A stretch of DNA of 6,567 nucleotides. Source: Candidatus Auribacterota bacterium (GTDB taxonomy: Bacteria > Auribacterota > UBA6266). Position numbers and translations under genes: made by a program. The notes beneath the pieces are model-generated. The model worked only from the letters and a program-made list of their open reading frames with translations. It had not been told where the DNA came from and ran no database searches. Numbering within the stretch: position 1 is the first letter of the stretch; the number at the start of each line of letters is the position of its first letter. Location: contig JAFGBE010000168.1 of assembly GCA_016933315.1 (NCBI GenBank), positions 1 to 6,567 on the forward strand. The letters are read 5' to 3'. Of the stretch, positions 1 to 5,896 are shown one piece after another.

Positions 1-374
1 GTATACCTGTCGCCGGGTCCGACAACAGCAAGAAAGAAAACTATAGGCAAAAATTCTTGTCTCTTATTAACGACGATTTAAATATCCCACAGGCGCTTGC
101 GCTTCTGTGGGATTTGCTCAGGGAGGAGTCCGTATCTTCTCAAGACAGGCTTGAGCTGGCATACAGTTTCGACGAAGTGCTGGGACTGGGGATAAAAGAC
201 AGCCTGGTGAAAATGAGCAAAGTGCCCGAAGATATCGCCGTGTTGCTTAATGAGAGGAAAAAAGCAAGAGCGGATAAAAACTGGAAAGAATCCGACCGCT
301 TACGGGAGGAAATACTTAAAAAAGGTTTTAAAGTAGAGGACACTCCGTCCGGGCAGAAGGTGTTTAAATCGTGA
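1..374 (+). CDS. cysS: Cysteinyl-tRNA synthetase, C-terminal part (5' end outside window)
   Basis: This is the last ~123 residues of cysteinyl-tRNA synthetase, the cytoplasmic class I enzyme that charges tRNA-Cys. The reading frame is open from base 3, so the gene enters from the left and the TTG at 57 is an internal Leu codon, not a start. Visible landmarks are 'INDDLNIPQALALLWDLL', typical of the helical DALR-like domain that follows the catalytic core, and the conserved tail 'RKKARADKNWKESDRLREEI' followed by 'EDTPSGQKV', the usual CysRS ending (compare the family pattern R..A...W..AD.IRD.L...G...EDTP.G). The catalytic HIGH and KMSKS motifs and zinc ligands lie upstream and cannot be judged. 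The TGA stop overlaps the GTG start of tmk (GTGA), suggesting translational coupling. Family identity is secure from the tail; the full length is unknown. Confidence 0.95.
   Translation, partial: IPVAGSDNSKKENYRQKFLSLINDDLNIPQALALLWDLLREESVSSQDRLELAYSFDEVLGLGIKDSLVKMSKVPEDIAVLLNERKKARADKNWKESDRLREEILKKGFKVEDTPSGQKVFKS
355..360 (+). promoter_or_regulatory. Ribosome binding site of tmk
   Basis: AGAAGG lies inside the cysS coding sequence, 10 nt before the GTG at 371. It supports that GTG as the tmk start even though it overlaps the cysS stop codon. Confidence 0.6.
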
Positions 375-1036
375 AGGGAAAAGGGAAATTCATCACTCTT
401 GAAGGGCCGGAAGGCAGCGGGAAGTCCACTCATCTGGATTTTTTGCGCGGCTATCTGGCTGAGAAGGGATTTAATGTCCTTTCCGTCAGGGATCCCGGCG
501 GCACTCAGGCGGGGGAAGAGATAAGAAAGATCCTGTTGAACCCCGGGTTGAGGGGGATGTCGGATATGACGGAACTTCTTTTGTTCGAGGCAAGCCGCGC
601 CCAGTTGGTTTCGGAAAAGATCAAGCCGTTCCTTGGGAAAGGGCCGGACAACATTGTTATAAGTTCAAGGTTTTCCGATGCCACCGTGGTATATCAGGGG
701 TTTGTAAGATTCAGGAAGTCGAAGAATATAACATATATAGAAAAATTGAATGATATGGTTATGGATGGGGTAGTCCCCGATTTGACGATCCTTCTGGATA
801 TAGACCCTATCGAGGGCATTAAAAGGGCAAGGGGTGTGAACAAGGAGACCCCGGCCGGAGAACTTGACAGGATTGAATCCGAAAATATCGAATTCCATGA
901 AAATGTCAGACAGGGATACCTGAGGTTATTAAAGGAGAATCCGGAAAGGATCAGGTTGGTTGATTCTTCCGAGCCTATAAATACCGTGAGAAAAAATATA
1001 CTAAAGCTTGTTGAACAACTGCTGGGATCCGGTTAA
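371..1036 (+). CDS. tmk: Thymidylate kinase (dTMP kinase)
   Basis: A 221-residue cytoplasmic P-loop kinase that converts dTMP to dTDP with ATP, needed for dTTP supply; the length is normal to slightly long. The Walker A loop 'GPEGSGKST' is at residues 12-20, with Glu14 followed by Gly, as in the bacterial type II enzymes that carry their catalytic Arg in the LID. 'RDPGGT' (40-45; usually REPGGT) is the nucleotide-binding segment. 'PDLTILLDI' and the Arg-rich LID ending in 'GELDRIESE' are also present, followed by the typical 'FHENVRQGYLRL'. One oddity: the usual DR[Y/F]xDS.. motif reads 'SRFSDATVVYQG' (99-110), so the Asp is Ser99, while Arg100, Asp103 and the YQG remain. The start is GTG, overlapping the cysS stop by 4 bases and preceded by AGAAGG. 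holB follows after 4 nt. Identity is secure; the effect of the Ser99 change is unknown. Confidence 0.96.
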   Translation: MKGKGKFITLEGPEGSGKSTHLDFLRGYLAEKGFNVLSVRDPGGTQAGEEIRKILLNPGLRGMSDMTELLLFEASRAQLVSEKIKPFLGKGPDNIVISSRFSDATVVYQGFVRFRKSKNITYIEKLNDMVMDGVVPDLTILLDIDPIEGIKRARGVNKETPAGELDRIESENIEFHENVRQGYLRLLKENPERIRLVDSSEPINTVRKNILKLVEQLLGSG

Positions 1037-1040
1037 AAAT

Positions 1041-2168
1041 ATGCTTGCTGATCATATTGTAGGTCATAGGCGCCAATGCATGATATTGTCCGATGCCGTC
1101 GATAAAGGGAGGATGGCAAACGCTTATCTTTTTTCAGGGGCTGACGGGTTGGGAAAGAAATTCATAGCCGTGCAGCTGGCGAAGACGCTGAACTGCCAGT
1201 CCCCGCGCGATGGCAGCCCATGTGAGGAATGTGAATCATGCCGAAAGGTCAATTCGGGCAGCCATCCGGATGTGCTGGTCATTTCCCCTAAAGGCAAAGA
1301 AAGAATAATAAATGTCGCTATGATAGGAGAAATGCTGCAGAGGGTAAGCAGGAAATCATATGAAGGACGGTATAAAATTATAATATTCGATGATGCGCAC
1401 AGGATGAGGGAAAGCGCATCCAGTAAATTATTAAAGACACTGGAAGAGCCGCCTCCCAGGACGGTTATGATCCTTGTGACGTCCAGGCCCGATAAAATGC
1501 TGCCTACGATAGTATCCCGGTGCCAGACGGTAAATTTTTATTTATTGCCGGATAAAGAGATTGAGGATTTTCTGGTCAGGTCGAAGAAAATCCCGTTTGA
1601 GGAAGCCAGGGTCATAGCTTCCTTTGCGGGGGGCAGGGTTTCCGAATCGCTGAAATTATTGTCGGATGAAACAGTCCGGAGGAGAAACTCATATTTAAAT
1701 TATATCCAGTCCGCGATAAAAGGAGATTTAGCCGGGTTATTTAATATCGTCAGCGGCATTGACGCTGAATTCAAGGAATTGCTGGACAGGAACATGGAAG
1801 ACATAAAGAGAGAGAAAGAGACCGAAGGTTACGAAAATGCAAAGGAGATAAAAGAACTTATTGAAGCGGAGGCTTTTTCATCTGTCCAGTATGAGAAAGA
1901 GGAAATGCTTCTGATATGGCAAGTATGGTTCAGGGATATGTTGCTCATAAAAGAATGCGGAACCGCTGTTGATATCATGAATAAGGATTCAAAGGAGATG
2001 CTTGCGCATCTTTCCGCCGAACGCGGATTTGACGAGATACTAAACTGTATTAAGGCTGTTGAACATGCCAGGGATATGATAAGATTTAATATTAATTTTC
2101 AGCTGGTAATGGAGGAGTTTTTTATTGAAGTTGTTAAAAATATAGGCAGGAAAGGAGTATTAACATAA
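1041..2168 (+). CDS. holB: DNA polymerase III delta' subunit (clamp-loader AAA+ protein)
   Basis: A 375-residue AAA+ clamp-loader subunit, part of the complex that loads the beta sliding clamp at the replication fork. I chose the ATG at 1041, four bases after the tmk stop, because the protein then begins 'MLADHIVGH', the normal family start; a TTG at 1008 would add 11 unrelated residues overlapping tmk. Visible motifs: 'NAYLFSGADGLGKK' with a Walker A-like loop (residues 33-40, ending Lys-Lys rather than Lys-Thr/Ser); a zinc module of Cys52, Cys61, Cys64 and Cys67 (C-x8-C-x2-C-x2-C); a Walker B-like 'IIFDDAHRM' (114-122); 'TLEEPPP' (133-139); and the clamp-loader 'SRC' motif (159-161). The C-terminal third is helical and rich in Lys/Glu, as in domain III. 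It lacks the long C-terminal extension of tau/DnaX, which favours delta'. Its recognisable ribosome binding site is poor, so translation is probably coupled to tmk. Confidence 0.93.
   Translation: MLADHIVGHRRQCMILSDAVDKGRMANAYLFSGADGLGKKFIAVQLAKTLNCQSPRDGSPCEECESCRKVNSGSHPDVLVISPKGKERIINVAMIGEMLQRVSRKSYEGRYKIIIFDDAHRMRESASSKLLKTLEEPPPRTVMILVTSRPDKMLPTIVSRCQTVNFYLLPDKEIEDFLVRSKKIPFEEARVIASFAGGRVSESLKLLSDETVRRRNSYLNYIQSAIKGDLAGLFNIVSGIDAEFKELLDRNMEDIKREKETEGYENAKEIKELIEAEAFSSVQYEKEEMLLIWQVWFRDMLLIKECGTAVDIMNKDSKEMLAHLSAERGFDEILNCIKAVEHARDMIRFNINFQLVMEEFFIEVVKNIGRKGVLT
2151..2157 (+). promoter_or_regulatory. Ribosome binding site of ricT
   Basis: AAAGGAG, a strong Shine-Dalgarno sequence inside the 3' end of holB, ends 11 nt before the ATG at 2169. 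It supports that start directly after the holB stop. Confidence 0.7.
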
Positions 2169-2975
2169 ATGTATAAGGTTGTTCAGGTGAGGTTACGTGA
2201 GTGCGGCAAGCCTTATTATTTTCAGACAGGGGAACTTGATCTGAGAGTGGGCGATTATGTGATTTTTGATTTTGAAAGGGGCAAAGAATTCGGGCTTGTC
2301 ATATCCGAACCGGAGATTATCCTTGAAGATGATGTGGATGAGCCGTTGAAGAAAATCCTGAGGAAAGTTACACCGCGTGATGAACAGCAGCTAAAATCAA
2401 ACAGCAGGGAAGCAAAAAAAGCGTTTGAAAAATGCCAGGAGAAGATACTTGAACACAAACTCGATATGAAACTTGTAGACGTGGAGTATTCTTTCGACAG
2501 GAGCAAGCTTATATTTTATTTTACGGCTGAGGGCAGGGTTGATTTCAGGGAGCTCGTCAAAGACCTGGCTTCTCTTTTCAAGACGAGGATTGAACTCAGG
2601 CAGATAGGAGTGAGGGATGAAGCAAAAATGCTCGGGGGGATCGGATGTTGCGGACGGACACTTTGCTGCGCGACTTTTCTGAAAGATTTCGATACGATCA
2701 ACATTAAGATGGCGAAAGAACAGAGGCTGCCGCTGAATCCGAGCAAAATATCAGGTTTGTGCGGGAGGCTGCTCTGCTGTTTAAAATACGAGAATGAAGT
2801 CTACAAAGATTTATCGAACGGCATCCCGAAAGAGGGTTCTCTTGTGTCGACAAAGGTCGGAAACGGCAAAGTAATAGATATTAATATACTGAAGCAGATG
2901 GTATTTGTTGAATTCGAGGATAAGAGGCAGGTTTGGTTTTCCATTAAAGATGTTAAAACCGTAAAAGAGGAATGA
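2169..2975 (+). CDS. ricT: PSP1 domain protein, RicT/YaaT family
   Basis: A 268-residue cytoplasmic protein of the PSP1/YaaT family. In Bacillus subtilis, RicT forms a complex with RicA (YmcA) and RicF (YlbF) that carries [4Fe-4S] clusters and helps RNase Y mature certain mRNAs; the role outside Firmicutes is not well established. The hallmark is the cysteine-rich core: 'GGIGCCGRTLCC' (residues 156-167), then 'LNPSKISGLCGRLLCC' (189-204), giving Cys160, 161, 166, 167, 198, 203 and 204. The family usually reads GGIGPCGR, so Cys160 is an extra cysteine in place of Pro. The N-terminal ~50 residues ('VGDYVIFDFERGKEFGLVI') form the usual beta-rich segment, and a second small beta module follows the core ('KEGSLVSTKVGNGKVIDINI'). 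The ATG directly abuts the holB stop; metG follows after 13 nt. The holB-ricT pairing matches holB-yaaT in Firmicutes. No ricA or ricF homologue is in this window. Confidence 0.94.
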   Translation: MYKVVQVRLRECGKPYYFQTGELDLRVGDYVIFDFERGKEFGLVISEPEIILEDDVDEPLKKILRKVTPRDEQQLKSNSREAKKAFEKCQEKILEHKLDMKLVDVEYSFDRSKLIFYFTAEGRVDFRELVKDLASLFKTRIELRQIGVRDEAKMLGGIGCCGRTLCCATFLKDFDTINIKMAKEQRLPLNPSKISGLCGRLLCCLKYENEVYKDLSNGIPKEGSLVSTKVGNGKVIDINILKQMVFVEFEDKRQVWFSIKDVKTVKEE

Positions 2976-2981
2976 AAGGGG
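2975..2981 (+). promoter_or_regulatory. Ribosome binding site of metG
   Basis: AAAGGGG begins on the last base of the ricT stop and ends 7 nt before the TTG at 2989. This good spacing decides in favour of the TTG start, since no ATG or GTG lies nearby in frame. Confidence 0.7.
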
Positions 2982-2988
2982 ATAAAGT

Positions 2989-4518
2989 TTGGGCAAATTT
3001 TATCTTACGACAGCTATAGATTATGTAAACGCTCCTCCTCATCTCGGCCACGCGTATGAGAAAGTTTGCGCGGATGTCATAAACAGGTACCAGAAGATGA
3101 AGGGCAATGATACATTTTTCTGCACGGGCGTGGATGAACACAGCCTTAATGTTTACCGCCAGGCCAGGGCGAAAAACATATCTCCCAAACAATATTGCGA
3201 CCAGATGGTCCCTGCTTTCAAGCAGGCGTGGGAAAGCCTTAACATCAGGTATGACCGTTTTATACGCACGACGGACAGCGACCATGTGGCGTCTGTCCAG
3301 AAGCTCCTCCAGGAGATATACGATAACGGTGATATATATAAGGATAAATATAAGGGGTGGTACTGTGTGTCGTGCGAAGCTTATCTCCAGGAATCGGACC
3401 TGATAGACGGGAAATGCCCTGTCCATAACAGGGAAGCCGAGTGGCTGGAAGAGGATAATTACTTTTTCCGTTTGTCAAAATATTCCGAAAAGATACTCGA
3501 ACATATCAACAGATATAAGGATTTCGTTACTCCTGAAATAAGGAAAAACGAAATTGTGAATATAATCAAGTCGGGCCTGCAGGATATAAGCATATCAAGG
3601 GCTTCGGAAGGATGGGGAATAGCGCTGCCTTTCGATCCGGGCCAAACCATATATGTCTGGATAGACGCTTTGACGAATTATATATCAGCGGCCGGTTTCT
3701 CGGACGACGGTTTGAAATTCGGGAAGTTGTGGCCGGCTGATCTCCACATCATAGGAAAAGATATAACAAGGTTTCATTGCATCATTTGGCCTGCGATGCT
3801 CCTGTCCGCGGGCATAAAGCTGCCATTGAGGGTTTACGCCCACGGCTTTATGACGCTTGAGGGCAAAAAAATGAGTAAGACGGAGAATAATTTTATCGAT
3901 CCGAAAAGCATTGTCGAAGCCGCGGGCTCTGATGCGGTGAGATATTTTATCATAAGGGAGATGCCTTATGCCGACGATATGGATTTCACCTGGGATAAAT
4001 TCTGGATGAGATATAATACTCACCTGGCAAATGACCTGGGCAACCTGTCCAGCAGGGTGCTGTCCATGGTGGAGAAGTATTGCGGAAGCATTGTTCCCGG
4101 CTTCGGGAAGATGAATTCCGGGAACGGCGGGTTTCAGGAGGCGGTTTTTAAAGCGGTAAATGATTATCACAGGCTTATGGACGACTGCCAGCTGTCTGCG
4201 GCTCTTGCGGCCGCGTGTGAATTAGTCACGTTCGCGAATAAATATATTGAAATTAACCAGCCCTGGAAATTATATAAGACAGGACAACAGGAAAAGCTGG
4301 ACGGCGCGCTGAGAAATCTTCTTGAAGGGTTAAAGGTCATATCTGTCCTGTTGCATCCGTTTATGCCGGTCGCTTCCGGAAAAATACTGGAAAGCGTCGG
4401 TGTCGGAAAAGACGGGGAGACAAATGATTTTTCGGGAATTAAAACGTGGGGATCCCTTCCGGAGGGAGGCAAAATTCGCAACCCGGGCATAATATTTCCC
4501 AGAAAAGAAAAAGATTAG
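2989..4518 (+). CDS. metG: Methionyl-tRNA synthetase (short form)
   Basis: A 509-residue class I aminoacyl-tRNA synthetase that charges initiator and elongator tRNA-Met. The start is TTG, giving 'MGKFYLTTAIDYVNAPPHLGH', with the HIGH motif as HLGH (18-21). The single zinc knuckle is Cys126, Cys129, Cys143 and His146 (CxxC...CxxH), the arrangement known from the Thermus-type enzyme. 'YVWIDALTNYI' (222-232), the KMSKS loop as 'KKMSKTENN' (293-301, where KMSKTxGN is more usual), and 'GSDAVRYFIIRE' follow. The anticodon-binding helical domain shows 'NDLGNLSSRVLSM' (348-360) and 'NQPWKLYK' (423-430), and the protein ends with the usual '..FPRKEKD'. There is no C-terminal Trbp111/EMAPII-like tRNA-binding domain, unlike the longer Bacillus MetS, so this is probably a compact enzyme. 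It sits in the operon 13 nt after ricT; a 46-nt spacer separates it from the next gene. Confidence 0.97.
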   Translation: MGKFYLTTAIDYVNAPPHLGHAYEKVCADVINRYQKMKGNDTFFCTGVDEHSLNVYRQARAKNISPKQYCDQMVPAFKQAWESLNIRYDRFIRTTDSDHVASVQKLLQEIYDNGDIYKDKYKGWYCVSCEAYLQESDLIDGKCPVHNREAEWLEEDNYFFRLSKYSEKILEHINRYKDFVTPEIRKNEIVNIIKSGLQDISISRASEGWGIALPFDPGQTIYVWIDALTNYISAAGFSDDGLKFGKLWPADLHIIGKDITRFHCIIWPAMLLSAGIKLPLRVYAHGFMTLEGKKMSKTENNFIDPKSIVEAAGSDAVRYFIIREMPYADDMDFTWDKFWMRYNTHLANDLGNLSSRVLSMVEKYCGSIVPGFGKMNSGNGGFQEAVFKAVNDYHRLMDDCQLSAALAAACELVTFANKYIEINQPWKLYKTGQQEKLDGALRNLLEGLKVISVLLHPFMPVASGKILESVGVGKDGETNDFSGIKTWGSLPEGGKIRNPGIIFPRKEKD

Positions 4519-4550
4519 TTATGATTTTTTTGTTTTAATATTATTAAAGC

Positions 4551-4555
4551 GGAGG
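4551..4555 (+). promoter_or_regulatory. Ribosome binding site of the exported-protein gene
   Basis: GGAGG, the clearest Shine-Dalgarno core in the window, lies 9 nt before the ATG at 4565. It sits in the 46-nt AT-rich spacer after metG and fixes the start, in preference to the in-frame ATG two codons later. Confidence 0.75.
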
Positions 4556-4564
4556 TTTTCTAAA

Positions 4565-5893
4565 ATGAAAATGAATGCAACGGGCACTGGTTTACTACTT
4601 GTTTTCATATGCATTGTTACCTGCAGCGGAGGAGATGAAATAATACTTAAAACAGGAGAGAAAATCGAAGGCATAGTCCTGTTCGAATCTTCCAGGGATA
4701 TTACTTTTGACACGATTCTGGGTGAAGTCACCCTGGATAACGAAAGAATTGAAAAAATAAACAGGTACTCTCAAAAGCAGAACGACCTTTTAAAAAGGAT
4801 ATGGGAATTAAAAACAAAAGAATCGGGGCAGAAAGAAGGAAGAGCAATAGAGCAGGAACAGCTTACCCCCGAGGAAATGCAGCTGTTTGAGGAAACGCAG
4901 AAGGCCAGGGGTTTGATTAAATACAAAGATGAATGGTATACAAAACCGGCGTTGGAACGGTTGTTGAGTGACAAGAAAAAGGAGCTAGAGGAGAAAGAAA
5001 CCGAAAAGGAAAAGGGAAAGAAATTCGAAAAATTATACTCTACGGAAAAAGAACAGAAAAAAATGGAAAAAGACGCCGAAAAAGAATCCAAAGCTTTAAA
5101 GTATGTAAAAAGGAAACAATGGGACCAGAGCAGGGTTACCGAAAAATTCAATATATATTATAAAAGATACAGGATGAAAGATAACAGGATGGCGGCGCAG
5201 ATTTCCGGCAATCCCGATAATGTCTACACTAAACTTTTAAAGGATATGGGAATTGAAAGTTATATCAACTGGCAGGTTAGATGCGATGTTTTCCTCCTGG
5301 ACAATGAATCGAGCTGGAGCCAGATTAAGACTATTGTCGGGCCTTCCGACAGCACTCCGTTCGGTTTCAGTGTTGCGGGAGACAGGGAGATTTATATAGA
5401 TCCATGGGGAGATACGGGCCTTTCAGGCCTGCAGCAGACTTCGGATATACCTATAATATTCAGCGCAGACGTCCTGTTCAACTATTTTCTGGCGGAGATC
5501 CTGTGGAAGGAATTCCTGCAGGATAAAGATGTGCCGCTGTGGCTGATTGCGGGGACTGCTTCATATTATTCGGGAACGGGTATGTATAATTCCGAAAAAA
5601 TGGAAAAGGACATAAAAGCAAAAAAATACCTGTCATTCAGTGATTTGATAAAAAAGGGAAAATACCCGAAGAGTGAAAAGGATTTTGAAAGGTTCGTTTA
5701 TGAGTCGGAAGTGCTGGTGCGTATTTTAGTGAATGCTTATGACGAAAACGGCAACCTTGCTTTCTGCCAGTTTGCCCGCATGATCGAGCAGGGGAAATCC
5801 TTTAAGGATGCTTTTGAAGAGATATATAAGGATAGGTTCGAATCACTGGATGATCTTTCGAAAAAATGGTTTCAGTCTTTGAAGGGTAAATAG
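4565..5893 (+). CDS. Predicted exported protein with Lys/Glu-rich helix and degenerate peptidase-like domain
   Basis: I do not recognise this 442-residue protein as a named gene. Residues 10-19 are hydrophobic and followed by Cys20, so it is probably exported. 'IVTC' could be a lipobox, but Thr at -1 is unusual, and ordinary signal peptidase cleavage near residues 22-23 is possible. Residues 24-66 ('DEIILKTGEKIEGIVLF' onward) look like a small beta-barrel module seen in many secreted proteins of uncultured bacteria. 'GLIKYKDEWYTKPALERLL' (116-134) resembles the recurring G..KY...W.T..E motif. Residues ~136-190 are nearly all Lys/Glu, a coiled coil or single long helix. Residues ~195-440 resemble a gluzincin (peptidase MA-like) domain: 'VPLWLIAGTASYYSG' (323-337) matches the P.WL.EG.A.Y signature and the tail has the usual Y.....L pattern. 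Zinc ligands are missing: HExxH would align with 'NYFLA' (306-310) and the EG glutamate is Ala329. It is co-directional with metG and tatD; its function is unknown. Confidence 0.88.
   Translation: MKMNATGTGLLLVFICIVTCSGGDEIILKTGEKIEGIVLFESSRDITFDTILGEVTLDNERIEKINRYSQKQNDLLKRIWELKTKESGQKEGRAIEQEQLTPEEMQLFEETQKARGLIKYKDEWYTKPALERLLSDKKKELEEKETEKEKGKKFEKLYSTEKEQKKMEKDAEKESKALKYVKRKQWDQSRVTEKFNIYYKRYRMKDNRMAAQISGNPDNVYTKLLKDMGIESYINWQVRCDVFLLDNESSWSQIKTIVGPSDSTPFGFSVAGDREIYIDPWGDTGLSGLQQTSDIPIIFSADVLFNYFLAEILWKEFLQDKDVPLWLIAGTASYYSGTGMYNSEKMEKDIKAKKYLSFSDLIKKGKYPKSEKDFERFVYESEVLVRILVNAYDENGNLAFCQFARMIEQGKSFKDAFEEIYKDRFESLDDLSKKWFQSLKGK
5881..5886 (+). promoter_or_regulatory. Ribosome binding site of tatD
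   Basis: GAAGGG inside the last codons of the preceding gene lies 10 nt before the TTG at 5897. With the in-frame TAG at 5891-5893 it leaves that TTG as the only sensible start. Confidence 0.55.
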
Positions 5894-5896
5894 AGC

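Noticed and set aside
57..374. A separate 105-residue gene starting at TTG 57
   Set aside because: The same frame is open to the left edge and the residues before it (ending 'ENYRQKF') continue the CysRS helical domain, so this is an internal part of cysS.
1008..1040. An earlier TTG start for holB at 1008
   Set aside because: The 11 added residues overlap tmk and match nothing in the family, whereas ATG 1041 gives the standard delta' N-terminus.
2953..3426. Minus-strand 157-residue open frame opposite metG
   Set aside because: It lies opposite well-conserved metG codons (HLGH to the zinc knuckle), shows no recognisable motif, and is best explained as a shadow of codon bias.
3685..4170. Minus-strand 161-residue open frame opposite metG
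   Set aside because: It runs opposite the KMSKS region and anticodon domain of metG and has no ribosome binding site or family features that I can see.
4513..4547. Possible promoter before the exported-protein gene (TAATAT at 4536-4541)
   Set aside because: The -10-like hexamer sits in an AT-rich spacer, and no acceptable -35 box lies about 17 nt upstream; composition alone explains it.
5057..5063. A7 run as a possible programmed frameshift site
   Set aside because: The zero frame continues with sensible domain sequence for over 270 codons, and no alternative frame gives a meaningful product; Lys-rich coding explains the run.
4771..5151. Minus-strand 126-residue Ser/Phe-rich open frame
   Set aside because: Its Ser/Phe richness is simply the reverse complement of the Lys/Glu-rich helix codons (aaa/gaa), not a real membrane protein.
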